Positions 34,966 through 45,074 of a stretch of 64,000 nt of DNA are shown one piece after another. Under the pieces are notes generated by a model. The model saw only the letters and a list, made by a program, of their open reading frames with translations. It made no database searches and was not told the origin of the DNA. Every line of letters starts with the position of its first letter. The first letter of the stretch is position 1. The DNA comes from Rubrivivax sp. (lineage in GTDB: Bacteria; Pseudomonadota; Gammaproteobacteria; Burkholderiales; Burkholderiaceae_C), in assembly GCA_027489455.1 (NCBI GenBank), contig JAIXZR010000063.1:60786-124785 (forward strand), read 5' to 3'. A program made the position numbers and the translations under genes.

Positions 34966-36311
34966 CCGACGACGTAGCCGACGTGCCAGCCACCGGGCTG
35001 GCCGGCCGGCGCCCGCCCCCTGAGCAGCGCTGCTTCACCAGCGCGCGTGTCGAGGCGGCCATCCGGCACGTCGGCGCCGACCTGGCCTGCCCGCAGCTGC
35101 AGCGCCTGTTCGCCAACACGCTGCCCAACACGCTCGACACCGCCGTGCGCCATGTCGCAGCCACACGGCCGCTGACCTTCGTGGTCACGGGCGACATCGC
35201 CGCCATGTGGCACCGCGACGCCGTGCACCAGATCTGGCCCTATCTGCGTTTCGTGGGCGACGACCGGGCACTGGCCCGGCTCGTCGCCGGTGTGCTCAAC
35301 CAGCTGGTCGACTTCCTGCTGATCGACCCCTGGGCCAATGCCTTCGAGGCCGAAGGCGGCCGCAGCCCCTGGGCCGGCGACCACACGGTGATGCATCCGC
35401 GCGTGCACGAACGCAAGTGGGAGCTGGATTCGCCTGCCGCCGTGATGCGGCTGTCGCACCGCTGGTGGCAGGCCAGCGGCGGCGACACCACGCCGTTCGA
35501 CGCGCGCTGGCGCGAAGCCATGGCCGCGGCCATCGGCGTGCTGCGGCAGCACCAGGGCCGGGGCGAGGCGAGCCCCTATCGCTTCCAGCGCCGAACCACC
35601 AACCCGCTGGACTCGCTGGTGCTCGACGGGCGGGGCCCGCCGAGCGCGCCGCTGGCCCTGGTGCGATCGGCCTTCCGGCCATCGGACGACGCCTGCAGCC
35701 TGCCTTTTCACGTGCCGGCCAACTTCATGGTGGCAGCGGCGCTGCAGGACTTGGCCGCGCTGGCCCAGGCCATCGGCGCCCTGGCGCTGGCCGCTGATGC
35801 GGCCCGCCTGGGCGGGGAGATCCGGGCCGCCCTCGATGCCTTGCCAGTGCCCTGGCCGTACGAGCTGGACGGCTTCGGCAGCCTGTTGATGATGGACGAC
35901 GCCAACGTGCCCAGCCTGCTGTCGCTGCCCTGGCTGGGCGCCGTGCGCGCCGACGATGCCCGCTGGCGCGAGACGCGCCGCCGCGTGCTCAGCGGCGCGG
36001 GCAACCCGTACTACGTGCAGGGCCGGGTGGCCACGGGCGTGGGCAGCCCGCACACCGGCCCGCGCGCGGTGTGGCCGCTGGCGCAGGTGATGCAGGCCCT
36101 GACGGCCGAGGACGATGCCGAAATCATCGGCACGCTGCGCAGCCTGTGCGCCGGCAGTGCCGCGACGGGCTTCATGCACGAGGCCTTCGATGCCGACGAC
36201 CCGGCGCGCTTCACGCGGCCCTGGTTCGCGTGGGCCAACTCGATGTTCGGCGAGCTCGTGCTGACGCTGCACCAGACCCGCCCGCACCTGCTGCGGGCCT
36301 TCGAAGCATGA
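34962..36311 (+). CDS. GH125 exo-alpha-1,6-mannosidase family protein
   Basis: 449 residues from a GTG overlapping the previous stop. The family signature FVVTGDIAAMWHRDAVHQIW and the later PFHVPANFMVAAAL and GSPHTGPRAVWPLAQVM blocks match GH125 (formerly DUF1237), metal-independent inverting alpha-mannosidases with an (alpha/alpha)6 barrel. No signal peptide, so it should trim alpha-1,6-mannosides after import. The stop overlaps the next start by four bases. Confidence 0.88.
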   Translation: MTDDVADVPATGLAGRRPPPEQRCFTSARVEAAIRHVGADLACPQLQRLFANTLPNTLDTAVRHVAATRPLTFVVTGDIAAMWHRDAVHQIWPYLRFVGDDRALARLVAGVLNQLVDFLLIDPWANAFEAEGGRSPWAGDHTVMHPRVHERKWELDSPAAVMRLSHRWWQASGGDTTPFDARWREAMAAAIGVLRQHQGRGEASPYRFQRRTTNPLDSLVLDGRGPPSAPLALVRSAFRPSDDACSLPFHVPANFMVAAALQDLAALAQAIGALALAADAARLGGEIRAALDALPVPWPYELDGFGSLLMMDDANVPSLLSLPWLGAVRADDARWRETRRRVLSGAGNPYYVQGRVATGVGSPHTGPRAVWPLAQVMQALTAEDDAEIIGTLRSLCAGSAATGFMHEAFDADDPARFTRPWFAWANSMFGELVLTLHQTRPHLLRAFEA

Positions 36312-37429
36312 GCGCGCCATTGCAGGGCGCTGCCGCGATCGCCCACGGCAACGGGCAGTTCACGCTGGAGACGATCAGCGTGCGCGCGCCGGGCCCGGGC
36401 GAGGTGCGCGTGCGCATCGACGCCGCCGGCCTGTGCCACACCGACCACCAGTCGCTGGGCTGGCCGGGGCCGCTGGTGATGGGGCACGAGGGCGCCGGCA
36501 CGGTCGAATCGGTGGGTGACGGCGTGCGCCATCTGGCGGCCGGCGACGCCGTGCTGCTGAACTGGGCCATCCCCTGCGGCCGCTGCCCGCAGTGCCTGCG
36601 CGGGCGCGGCTCGCTGTGCGAGCGCACGCATGGCGTCGATGCCACGCTGGGCAGCAGCGCGCCTGCCGCGGGGCACACGCTGTGGCGCGGGCAGCCGGTG
36701 GAGCGCGCCTTCAAGCTGGGCACCTTCGCTGAACACACGCTGGTGCGCGCCGAGGCGCTGACCGCGCTGCCCGCGCAGTTGCCCGCGCGCCATGCCTGCA
36801 TCCTGGGCTGCGGCGTGATGACGGGCGTGGGCGCGGCCGTCAACGTGGCGCAGGTGCAGCCCGGCGACACGGTGGCCGTGGTGGGCTGTGGCGGCGTGGG
36901 CCTGAGCGTGGTGCAGGGCGCACGGCTGGCAGGCGCGGCCCGCATCATCGCCATCGACCGCCGGCCCGCCGCACTGCAGCGCGCCGTGGCGCTGGGGGCC
37001 ACGCACACGCTGGAACCTGCGGCAGACGATCTGACTGCCGAGCAGCTGGCCGCCGCCGTGCGCGCGCTGACCGATGGCCGCGGCGCCGACCACGCCTTCG
37101 AAGCCACCGGCGTGGCCGCGCTGGCCTTCCTGCCGCTGAAGCTGTGCCGCAACGGCGGCAATGCCGTGCAGCTGAGCGGCGCGCACGGCCCGGCGGCCGT
37201 GGAGATGCCGCAGTTCTGGTGGGACAAGCGCTACCTGGTGCCGCTGTACGGCGGCTGCCTGCCCGAGCGCGACTTTCCGCGCCTGTTCGACTGGGCCGCG
37301 CGCGGCGAGCTGCAGCTCGACCGTCTGGTCACGCACACCTACCGGCTGGACCAGTTGCAACAGGCACTGGACGACCTGCTTTCGGGCCGCAGCGCCAAGG
37401 GTGTCATCCTCTTTGACACGCCGAGATGA
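36308..37429 (+). CDS. zinc-dependent alcohol dehydrogenase (MDR family)
   Basis: 373 residues from ATG 36308. Catalytic zinc ligands C-H-T-D-H and GHEGAG are present, as is the structural zinc site CGRCPQCLRGRGSLC. The NAD(P)-binding motif VAVVGCGGVGLSVVQGA is intact. It resembles class III and aryl-alcohol type dehydrogenases. As the fourth gene of an overlapping operon with GH13, PhyH-like and GH125 genes, it probably oxidises an alcohol freed or hydroxylated by its partners, but the substrate is unknown. Confidence 0.9.
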   Translation: MSAPLQGAAAIAHGNGQFTLETISVRAPGPGEVRVRIDAAGLCHTDHQSLGWPGPLVMGHEGAGTVESVGDGVRHLAAGDAVLLNWAIPCGRCPQCLRGRGSLCERTHGVDATLGSSAPAAGHTLWRGQPVERAFKLGTFAEHTLVRAEALTALPAQLPARHACILGCGVMTGVGAAVNVAQVQPGDTVAVVGCGGVGLSVVQGARLAGAARIIAIDRRPAALQRAVALGATHTLEPAADDLTAEQLAAAVRALTDGRGADHAFEATGVAALAFLPLKLCRNGGNAVQLSGAHGPAAVEMPQFWWDKRYLVPLYGGCLPERDFPRLFDWAARGELQLDRLVTHTYRLDQLQQALDDLLSGRSAKGVILFDTPR

Positions 37430-37612
37430 GCCTCTTGCTTGCCACAGCCGCTTCAGCCGCCTATGCCGCCCTTGCCCCTCGGGTGCTGGGTTGGCGTGAC
37501 AAATTGGGCATCAACGACCCATCGGGGTTCACCCAGTCCAGTCACGCGCCGAAGACGAAGGGCGCCGTGCGCGCGGATTGCCTGGGCACCTGCTGGTGTG
37601 GGCGATCGGTCG

Positions 37613-37624
37613 CTGAGCGCTCAG
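37613..37624. repeat. 12-bp palindrome upstream of the chemoreceptor gene
   Basis: CTGAGCGCTCAG is perfectly self-complementary and lies 37 bases before the chemoreceptor start, in a 232-base gap with no other convincing gene or promoter. It could be a regulator site; no FliA-type promoter was seen. Confidence 0.25.
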
Positions 37625-37661
37625 ATCGTCACGTAGGCCCCATCGGGGAAAGCTTCACCTT

Positions 37662-39410
37662 ATGAAATTCAGCAACCTGTCAATATCTGCCCGGCTGGGA
37701 CTCTTGCTTGCCGCCTTTGCGGTCGTCGGGGCCATTTTTGTGGCTTGGGCCTTCAGCAAGATCGAATTGCTGCGGGACGAAGCACGCAATGGTGTCGAAT
37801 TGCGCGCGCCACAGCTGCTCCGCATCTCGGAGATGGAGCTCACGCTGACACGCATTTCGCTGCAGGCCCGGCATGCCATCCTGTCGCGCACGCCCAAAGA
37901 GCTGGAGGACACGCTCGCCGAGGTCGGCAAGCTTTCCAAGCGGCTCGACGCCCTCGCCGTCGAGTTCGACGCTGCCATCAGAACGGAGCGCGGCAGAGCC
38001 TTGTTTGCCGAAGTCAAGAGCAGGAAGGCCCTGTTCTGGCAGCAGGCGACTGTCGTGGTGGAGCATGTGAACGCAGGCCGTCGTGAAGAAGCTTTTGCGC
38101 ATCTGGTGGAACATGTGGTGCCGGCGCGTGATGCCTGGCTGCAAGCCATCGCCCAACAGCGCGATTGGCAGAGTCAGTTGTTGTCCAGCGGCATCGAGAA
38201 GAGCAACGAGCTCGCCGGCGCCGCCGAGTTGGCACTGCTGGCGCTGTTGATGCTGCTGATCGTTGGCGCTGCAGGCTGTGCATGGTCGGGCGGCAACATC
38301 ATTCGCAAGCGTGCCAAGGCAGCCGAGCAGGTGGCTCAGCAGATTGCTCAGGGCGACCTGACGGTGCAGATCCAGGGCGCTGGGCGTGACGAGTTCTCGC
38401 CGTTGTTCACGGCCCTGCAAAAGATGCAAACCAGCCTCGTGCAGGTGGTGACCCAGGTGCGCGAGAACTCCGAAAGCGTGGCCACCGCCAGCGCGCAGAT
38501 CGCACAGGGCAACCAGGACCTTTCAGGCCGCACCGAACAACAGGCCAGCGCCTTGCAGCAGACCGCAGCGACGATGGAGGAGCTGGGCACCACCGTGCGC
38601 AGCAACGCCGACAGCGCCAAGCAGGCCAACCAATTGGCGCAAGGTGCGTCAGCCGTGGCCGCAGAAGGCGGCGATGTCGTGGGTCAGGTCGTGACCACCA
38701 TGCAGGGCATCAACGACAGCAGCCGCAAGATCAGCGACATCATCAGCGTCATCGACGGCATCGCCTTCCAGACCAACATCCTGGCGCTGAACGCAGCCGT
38801 GGAAGCGGCACGCGCCGGAGAACAGGGCCGCGGCTTTGCGGTCGTGGCCTCTGAAGTGCGCAGCCTGGCACAGCGCAGTGCCGAGGCGGCCAAGGAGATC
38901 AAGAGCCTGATCGGCCACAGTGTCGAGCAAGTCGAGCAAGGCTCAGCGCTGGTCGATCGGGCCGGCAAAACCATGGGCGAGATCGTCAGCGCCATCAAGC
39001 GTGTGAGCGACATCGTGGCCGAGATCACATCGGCCAGCGTCGAGCAAAGCTCGGGCGTGCAACAGGTCGGTGACGCCGTGACGCAGATGGACCAGGCCAC
39101 TCAGCAGAACGCAGCGTTGGTGGAGCAGAGTGCCGCCGCCGCGGAAAGCCTGAAGGGCCAGGCGCAGCAGCTGGTGCGGGCAGTCGCGGTCTTCAAGCTG
39201 CCCTATGAAGGTGTGGCAGTCCAGGTTCGCGCAGCGTCGGACGCCGTCGGTGCCGCACCGATTGAGCGACGCAGTCCACAGCGCGCCAAGAACGTGGTGC
39301 GACCGGCGTTCAAGTCGCCAACCCCTGGTGCAGCGCTGCCCGCGGCGGCAGACATCCCGTCCGCAAGCAGCCCAGGCAAGACGGGCACTGACGACTGGGA
39401 GTCGTTCTGA
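37662..39410 (+). CDS. methyl-accepting chemotaxis protein with CheR-binding tail
   Basis: 582 residues. Membrane helix one at about 10-32, a helical periplasmic four-helix-bundle-type sensor at 33-185, helix two at about 190-212 ([19 protein letters not shown]), HAMP at about 213-265 and a long cytoplasmic signalling domain. The hairpin tip [20 protein letters not shown] is perfectly conserved. The protein ends DDWESF, a good match to the xWxxF pentapeptide that tethers CheR/CheB. It resembles Tsr/Tar-type receptors. Position among glycosidase genes hints at taxis towards sugars, an inference only. Confidence 0.95.
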   Translation: MKFSNLSISARLGLLLAAFAVVGAIFVAWAFSKIELLRDEARNGVELRAPQLLRISEMELTLTRISLQARHAILSRTPKELEDTLAEVGKLSKRLDALAVEFDAAIRTERGRALFAEVKSRKALFWQQATVVVEHVNAGRREEAFAHLVEHVVPARDAWLQAIAQQRDWQSQLLSSGIEKSNELAGAAELALLALLMLLIVGAAGCAWSGGNIIRKRAKAAEQVAQQIAQGDLTVQIQGAGRDEFSPLFTALQKMQTSLVQVVTQVRENSESVATASAQIAQGNQDLSGRTEQQASALQQTAATMEELGTTVRSNADSAKQANQLAQGASAVAAEGGDVVGQVVTTMQGINDSSRKISDIISVIDGIAFQTNILALNAAVEAARAGEQGRGFAVVASEVRSLAQRSAEAAKEIKSLIGHSVEQVEQGSALVDRAGKTMGEIVSAIKRVSDIVAEITSASVEQSSGVQQVGDAVTQMDQATQQNAALVEQSAAAAESLKGQAQQLVRAVAVFKLPYEGVAVQVRAASDAVGAAPIERRSPQRAKNVVRPAFKSPTPGAALPAAADIPSASSPGKTGTDDWESF

Positions 39411-39430
39411 GCCGTCTGCGCAGTGTCGAG

Positions 39431-40225
39431 GTGTCCGACCCCACGCTGGCGCCGGACGGCCTCCACTTCGTCGCGGTCAAAAGCGCTGCGCTGGGGCAGC
39501 GCGCCGACATCACAGTCTTCGTGCCCCGGCAAGCCGCTGGCCTGCACGATGTGCCTGTCGTCTTGTTGCTGCATGGCGTGTACGGCTCGCACTGGGCCTG
39601 GGCCTTCAAGGGGGGCGCGCACCTGACCGCGCAGCGGCTCATCGATGGGGGCGAGATCCCGCCGCTGGTGCTGGCCATGCCCAGCGACGGGCTGTGGGGC
39701 GATGGCTCGGGTTACGTGGTGCATGCCGGTCAGGACTTCGAGCGCTGGATCGTCGACGAGGTGCCTGCCGCGGCGCGCGCCGTTTGCCCGGCGTGCAGCG
39801 AAGCGTCGCCACTCTTCATCGCCGGCCTGAGCATGGGCGGCTTCGGCGCGCTGCGGCTGGCCGGCCGGCACCCGCGGCGCTTCGTGGCGGCAGCCGGGCA
39901 TTCGTCGGTGACCGAGGCCGCGCAGCTCGACGCGCTGATGGCTGAAACCCGCGCCGGCTGGGCTGCGGCGCCGGTGGACACCCATGTCATCGCCTCGCTC
40001 CGCGACGCCCAAGGGCCGCTGCCCGCGCTGCGCTTCGACTGCGGGCGCGACGACCCCTTCATCGATGCGAACCGCCAGTTGCACGCCGACCTGCAAGCTG
40101 CCGGCATCGCGCACGAATTCGCCGAGCACGACGGCGACCACAGTTGGACCTACTGGGCGCAGCACCTGGAAGACACGCTGCGCTTCTTCGGCCGGACCCT
40201 CACGAACCGGTCGCCGGCATCATGA
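39431..40225 (+). CDS. alpha/beta-hydrolase esterase (esterase D / FrsA-like)
   Basis: 264 residues from a GTG start 20 bases after the chemoreceptor stop; no strong ribosome-binding site. Nucleophile elbow GLSMGGFGAL, acid DCGRDDPFID and base H in GDHSWTYW form the catalytic triad of the putative-esterase family, with oxyanion segment LLLHGVYGSHW. No signal peptide. It may deacylate acetylated or feruloylated sugars delivered by the neighbouring glycosidases. The stop overlaps the GH92 start (ATGA). Confidence 0.88.
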   Translation: MSDPTLAPDGLHFVAVKSAALGQRADITVFVPRQAAGLHDVPVVLLLHGVYGSHWAWAFKGGAHLTAQRLIDGGEIPPLVLAMPSDGLWGDGSGYVVHAGQDFERWIVDEVPAAARAVCPACSEASPLFIAGLSMGGFGALRLAGRHPRRFVAAAGHSSVTEAAQLDALMAETRAGWAAAPVDTHVIASLRDAQGPLPALRFDCGRDDPFIDANRQLHADLQAAGIAHEFAEHDGDHSWTYWAQHLEDTLRFFGRTLTNRSPAS

Positions 40226-42432
40226 AACCCTTGGCACTGACCCCCAGGCGCTGGCTGCTGGTCTTGGCCCTGGCTGCCATGGCAAACACTGCCGCAGCCC
40301 GCGGCGACCTCACGCGCCATGTCGACCCCTTCATCGGCACCGACGGCACCGGCCACGTCACGCCGGCGGCGATGGTGCCCTTCGGCATGGTGGCGCCCGG
40401 CCCCGACAACGCCGACCGTGGCTGGAGCTACAGCAGTGGCTACCAGTACCGCGCGCCGCGCATCCTGGGCTTTTCCAACACGCACATCAGCGGTGCCGGC
40501 ATCCCCGAACTCGGCGACGTGCTGCTGATGCCTGCCGCCGGCACGCGCTGGTCGGCGCAGAGCAGTGACTTCTCGGCTGCGCCGGACAAGAAGACCGAAA
40601 GCGCCCGCCCCGGCGTCTACCGCGTGACGCTGCCCGGTCACGGTGTGCGCGTGGAGCTGACCACCACGCAGCGCGTGGCCGTGCACCGCTACACCTTCAC
40701 GCAGCCTGGCCGCGTGCAGGTGCTGGTGGACCTGCAGCACGGGCTGCTGTTCGGCGACGGGCCGCGTGTGACGCAGGCCAGGTCCAACGTGGACGAAGCG
40801 CGGGGTGAGCTGACCGGCACCACACATGCGAAGAACTGGGTCGAGCGCGAGGCCTCATTCATCGTGCGCTTCGACCAGCCCATCGCGCGCGTGACGACGC
40901 TGCCGCCGCGTGAAGGCGAGAAGGCCGCCCGCTACGTGCTGGACTTCGATCTCGGCGCCAGCCGTGTGCTGCACGCCCGCGTGGCGCTGTCCACCGTGGA
41001 CGTGGACGGCGCGCGCCGCAATCTGGCCACCGACGAAGCCAAGCCCTTCGATGCCGTGCGCCTGGCGGCCGATGCGCAGTGGCAGGCGCTGCTGTCGCGC
41101 ATCCAGATCGACGCCGACGCCCGCTTCAAGAGGATCTTCTATTCGGCCCTGTACCGCACGCTGCTGCACCCCAGCGACATCGCCGACGCCGACGGCCGCG
41201 TGCGCGGCCCGACAGGCGAGGTCATCGCAGCACCGGGCGGCGTGTACTACAGCACCCTGAGCCTGTGGGACACCTTCCGCGGCGTGCACCCGCTGTTCAC
41301 GCTGCTGGTGCCCGAACGCGTGCCGGGCTTCATCCAGACGATGCTGGCCCACCAGGGCGCGCAGGGCTACCTGCCGCTGTGGACGGCCTGGGGCCGCGAG
41401 ACGCACACGATGATCGGCAACCCGGCGCTGCCGGTGATCGCCGATGCGGTGGCCAAGGGCTTCCACCGCCAGGGCGCCGCTAAGGATCGCGGCTTCGACC
41501 TGCAGGCTGCGCTGCAGGCGATGGTCGAAACCTCCACGCTGCCGCGGCCGAACGCACCCGAATGGGCGCAGCGCAGCTGGGATGTCTACGAGCAGTTCGG
41601 CTACCTTCCACTGGACAGGATCAGCAACGAATCGGTGAGCAAGACGCTGGAGCTCGGCATCGGCGACGACGCCGTGGCCCGCGTGGCGCGCGCCGCAGGC
41701 CGGCCGGACCTGGCCGAGCGATTCACCCGCCGCGCCCAGGGCTGGCGGCTGCTGTGGGACGCGCAGACGCAGATGATGCGCGGCAAGGACACCGCCGGCC
41801 GCTGGCGCGAGCCTTTCGACCCGCTGGTGCCCACCAGCCCGATGAACAACCCCGGCGACTACACCGAGGCCAACGCCTGGCAGTACACGCTGACGCCCGC
41901 GCTGCACGATCCCGACGGCCTGGTCACGCAGATGGGCGGCGCTGCTGCCTTCGAGGCCTGGCTGGACCGCTTCTTCAGCGTGCAGGCGCCCGGTGCCAAC
42001 AAGCACCTGGGGCAGGAAGCGCTGATCGGCCAGTACGCCCACGGCAACGAGCCCAGCCACCACATCGCCTACCTCTACGCCTGGACGGCATCGCCGCAGA
42101 AGGGCCAGGCGCTGATCCGCCGCATCGTGCGCAGCTTCTACGGCAGCGGGCCCGACGGCATCATCGGCAACGACGACTGCGGGCAGATGAGCGCCTGGCT
42201 GGTGCTGTCCACCCTGGGCTTGTACCCGGTGGTGCCGGCTTCGGGCACCTATGTGGCGGGCGAAGTGCAGGTGCGCCGCGCCACGCTGGCGCGGGCCGAT
42301 GGCACCCGGCTCGTCATCCTGCCCGGCCGGCGGCCCGGCGTGTGGCTGGACGGGCAGCGCAGGGACCCGAAAGCGCTGCCGCATGCCGCGCTGCTGCAGG
42401 CGCGCCAACTGGAAGTGGGAACCGCACGATGA
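40222..42432 (+). CDS. secreted GH92 alpha-mannosidase
   Basis: 736 residues with a signal peptide (PRRWLLVLALAAMANTAAA). GH92 hallmarks: VDPFIGTDGTGHVTPAAMVPFG at the start of the mature protein, GFSNTHISGAG, LWDTFRGVHPL, NEPSHHIAYLY and GNDDCGQMSAWLVLSTLGLYP. GH92 enzymes are calcium-dependent inverting exo-alpha-mannosidases acting on N-glycans and mannans; they are abundant in Bacteroidetes and less common in proteobacteria. It overlaps both neighbours (ATGA), forming an esterase / GH92 / amylase unit that complements the cytoplasmic GH125. Confidence 0.93.
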   Translation: MKPLALTPRRWLLVLALAAMANTAAARGDLTRHVDPFIGTDGTGHVTPAAMVPFGMVAPGPDNADRGWSYSSGYQYRAPRILGFSNTHISGAGIPELGDVLLMPAAGTRWSAQSSDFSAAPDKKTESARPGVYRVTLPGHGVRVELTTTQRVAVHRYTFTQPGRVQVLVDLQHGLLFGDGPRVTQARSNVDEARGELTGTTHAKNWVEREASFIVRFDQPIARVTTLPPREGEKAARYVLDFDLGASRVLHARVALSTVDVDGARRNLATDEAKPFDAVRLAADAQWQALLSRIQIDADARFKRIFYSALYRTLLHPSDIADADGRVRGPTGEVIAAPGGVYYSTLSLWDTFRGVHPLFTLLVPERVPGFIQTMLAHQGAQGYLPLWTAWGRETHTMIGNPALPVIADAVAKGFHRQGAAKDRGFDLQAALQAMVETSTLPRPNAPEWAQRSWDVYEQFGYLPLDRISNESVSKTLELGIGDDAVARVARAAGRPDLAERFTRRAQGWRLLWDAQTQMMRGKDTAGRWREPFDPLVPTSPMNNPGDYTEANAWQYTLTPALHDPDGLVTQMGGAAAFEAWLDRFFSVQAPGANKHLGQEALIGQYAHGNEPSHHIAYLYAWTASPQKGQALIRRIVRSFYGSGPDGIIGNDDCGQMSAWLVLSTLGLYPVVPASGTYVAGEVQVRRATLARADGTRLVILPGRRPGVWLDGQRRDPKALPHAALLQARQLEVGTAR

Positions 42433-45074
42433 ACAAGCACTGGCCAACCCTTCTCGCCGGGGCCCTGCTGGCGGCCGCGGTGCTGCCCGCCGCGGCACAG
42501 CAACGGGGCCTGAAGCTGCACGTGCCTTCGCCCGACTGGCGCGACCAGGTCATCTACTTCCTGCTGACCGACCGCTTCGACGACGGCAACCCGAGCAACA
42601 ACGACCAGGGCCTGGGCGAGCACGACGCGCGCGACGGCAACAAGTACAGCGGCGGCGACATCGACGGCATCCGCCGCCGGCTCGACTACATCCAGGCCCT
42701 GGGCGCCACCGGCGTGTGGCTGACGCCGCCGGTGCTGAACCAGTGGCACGACAGCACGCACGGCTTCTGGGGCTACCACGGCTACTGGGCCAGCCACTTC
42801 AAGCGCATGGACCCGCACGTGGGCACGCTGGCCGACTACCAGCGCCTGTCGGACGCGCTGCACCGCCGTGGCATGGTGCTGGTGCAGGACGTGGTGGTCA
42901 ACCACACCGGCAACTTCTTCAGCTATGGCCCGGGCTGGCGCGCCGACGACCCGACGGCCGACTTCCAGCCCAACACCGGATCCCGGCCCGTGCAGCGGCC
43001 CTTGCAGGCGCCCTTCCACCTGAACGACCCGCGCCGTGCAGAGGACCGCCGCGCCGGCATCTACCACTGGACGCCGGACATCCGCGACGTGACGGTGCGC
43101 GATGAGGAGATGAACTTCCAGACCTCGGGCCTGGACGACCTGAACACCGAGAACCCGGTGGTGCGCCGCGCGCTGCGCGACAGCTTCGGCTTCTGGGTGC
43201 GCGAAGTGGGCGTGGACGCGTTCCGCATCGACACCGCGTATCACGTGCCGCCGGAGTTCTTCGAAGACTTCCTCTACGCCACCGACCCGAAGGCGCCGGG
43301 CGTGGCCCGCGTGGCGCGGCGCACCGGCCGTCAGGACTTCTTTGCCTTCGGCGAAGGCTTCGGCATCGACGCCCCGGGCCAGACGCGCTACACGCGCAAG
43401 CTGGAAAGCTACATCCGCGGTGAAGGTGGGCAGAAGCGTCTGGGCGGCATGCTGAACTTCCCGCTCTACGCCGGCCTGGTGGACGTGTTCGCGCGCGGCC
43501 GCGCCCCGGCCGAGCTGCAGCGCCGCGTGCAGGACATGGTGGCCGCCGACGCGCGCGGCATCGACCCGCGCTTGCTGCCCAGCTTCATCGACAACCACGA
43601 CGTCGACCGCTGGCTGGCCGTCAGCGGCGAGCCCGCCATGAAGCAGGCCTTGCTGGCACTGATGACGCTGCCCGGCATCCCGGTGCTGTACTACGGCACC
43701 GAGCAGGGGCTGGTGACGCAGCGCGCTTCGATGTTCGCGGCCGGCTGGGGCTCGGGTGGGCGCGACCGCTTCGATGTGCAGGCGCCGCTGTTCCGCTACA
43801 CCCAGGCCGCGGTGGCGCTGCGCAAGGCGCACCGGGGCTTTTCGCGCGCGCTGCCGCAGCCGCTGCAGGCCGGTGCTGCCGGGCCCGGTGTGCTGGCCTG
43901 GCGCAACGTGCACGAGGGGCAGACGCGCATCGTGCTGTTCAACACCGCGGATGCGCCGCGCTTTGCCGACAACCTGGAGGTCGGTGCGCCCCAGGCGCGG
44001 CTGCGGCGGCTGTTCGACATCCATGCCGACAGCGCGCAGGCGCTGCCGACCGAGCTGCGGGCCGATGCCCAGGGCCGGGTGCACCTGAGCCTGCCGCCGC
44101 GCAGCGGCACGGTCTGGGCCGTCGAAGCCGCCCCGGCGGCCGCGCCGCCGGCCGCCGCCGTGCGCCCCAGGATCGATGCCCTGCCTACCGAGGCGATGCA
44201 GGCCGACTTCGACATCACCGGCAGCGCCGCACCGGGCGTGCTGCTGGACGTGATCGTCGACGGCGATGCCGCCCGCGCCCAGCGCGTGGTGGCCGGCCCC
44301 GACGGCCGCTTCAGCGCCCGCATCGACACCCGCCGCATGACCGACCCGGCCCTGCTGCACCGCGTGGTGCTGCGCGCAGCCGGCAGCGGCACGCCGCTGG
44401 ACGCCAGCGTGAGCGAAGCCGCCCCCTTCCGCGTGGCGCTGCCCTGGCGCGTGCTGGCCGACGTGCCGCAGGCGCCGTTGGCCGACGGCGCCGGCGGCGG
44501 CCCGCAAGGCCGCTACGCCTACCCCACGCACGAGAGCTACACCCGCCAGATGGACCTGCGGCGCACGCGTGTGCTGTCGGCCGGCGGCGCGCTGCGCATC
44601 GAGCTGGAGATGGCCGATCTGACGCGCGTCTGGGGCCCGGCCAACGGCTTCGACCACGTGGCTTTCTCGGTCTTCGTCGAACTGCCGGGCCGCAGCGACG
44701 GCGCCCGCGCGATGCCGGGCCAGGACAGCGATCTGCCCCAGGGCATGCGCTGGCACCTGCGGCTGCGCGCGCATGGCTGGAGCAACGCGCTCTTCGGCCC
44801 CGAAGGCGCCGATGCCAGCACCGACGGCCGCAGCATCACCCCGGCGGCCGACATCCAGAGCGACGCCGCCACACGCACCGTGCGCTTCACGATCCCCAGC
44901 GAGGCGCTGGGCGACCCGGCCAGCCTGAGCGGTGCGCGCGTGTTCGTGAGCACCTGGGACTGGGACGGCGGCTGGCGCCCGCTGGCGCCGGTGGCGGGCA
45001 GCTTCGTGGTGGGCGGTGGCGACGCCCGGGCGCCCAAGATCTGGAGCGCCAGCCCGGTGATCACGCTGCCCTGA
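42429..45074 (+). CDS. secreted GH13 alpha-amylase with C-terminal glucodextranase-like domain
   Basis: 881 residues with a signal peptide (LLAGALLAAAVLPAAAQQ). GH13 catalytic residues: D268 in VDAFRIDTAYH, E309 in FAFGEGFG and D391 in FIDNHDVDRW, with QDVVVNHTG as region I. After the barrel and an all-beta C-domain, an Ala/Pro linker (about 565-575) leads to a beta domain and then about 250 residues (RYAYPTHESYTRQMDLRR, DHVAFSVFVELPG, VFVSTWDWDGGWRPL) matching the glucodextranase C-terminal type domain. It should cut extracellular or periplasmic alpha-glucans. Last gene of the overlapping esterase/GH92 unit. Confidence 0.92.
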   Translation: MNKHWPTLLAGALLAAAVLPAAAQQRGLKLHVPSPDWRDQVIYFLLTDRFDDGNPSNNDQGLGEHDARDGNKYSGGDIDGIRRRLDYIQALGATGVWLTPPVLNQWHDSTHGFWGYHGYWASHFKRMDPHVGTLADYQRLSDALHRRGMVLVQDVVVNHTGNFFSYGPGWRADDPTADFQPNTGSRPVQRPLQAPFHLNDPRRAEDRRAGIYHWTPDIRDVTVRDEEMNFQTSGLDDLNTENPVVRRALRDSFGFWVREVGVDAFRIDTAYHVPPEFFEDFLYATDPKAPGVARVARRTGRQDFFAFGEGFGIDAPGQTRYTRKLESYIRGEGGQKRLGGMLNFPLYAGLVDVFARGRAPAELQRRVQDMVAADARGIDPRLLPSFIDNHDVDRWLAVSGEPAMKQALLALMTLPGIPVLYYGTEQGLVTQRASMFAAGWGSGGRDRFDVQAPLFRYTQAAVALRKAHRGFSRALPQPLQAGAAGPGVLAWRNVHEGQTRIVLFNTADAPRFADNLEVGAPQARLRRLFDIHADSAQALPTELRADAQGRVHLSLPPRSGTVWAVEAAPAAAPPAAAVRPRIDALPTEAMQADFDITGSAAPGVLLDVIVDGDAARAQRVVAGPDGRFSARIDTRRMTDPALLHRVVLRAAGSGTPLDASVSEAAPFRVALPWRVLADVPQAPLADGAGGGPQGRYAYPTHESYTRQMDLRRTRVLSAGGALRIELEMADLTRVWGPANGFDHVAFSVFVELPGRSDGARAMPGQDSDLPQGMRWHLRLRAHGWSNALFGPEGADASTDGRSITPAADIQSDAATRTVRFTIPSEALGDPASLSGARVFVSTWDWDGGWRPLAPVAGSFVVGGGDARAPKIWSASPVITLP

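Noticed and set aside
37426..37665. 79-codon frame overlapping the dehydrogenase stop and the chemoreceptor start
   Set aside because: The overlaps look tempting, but the sequence after the first 20 residues is not protein-like and matches no family.
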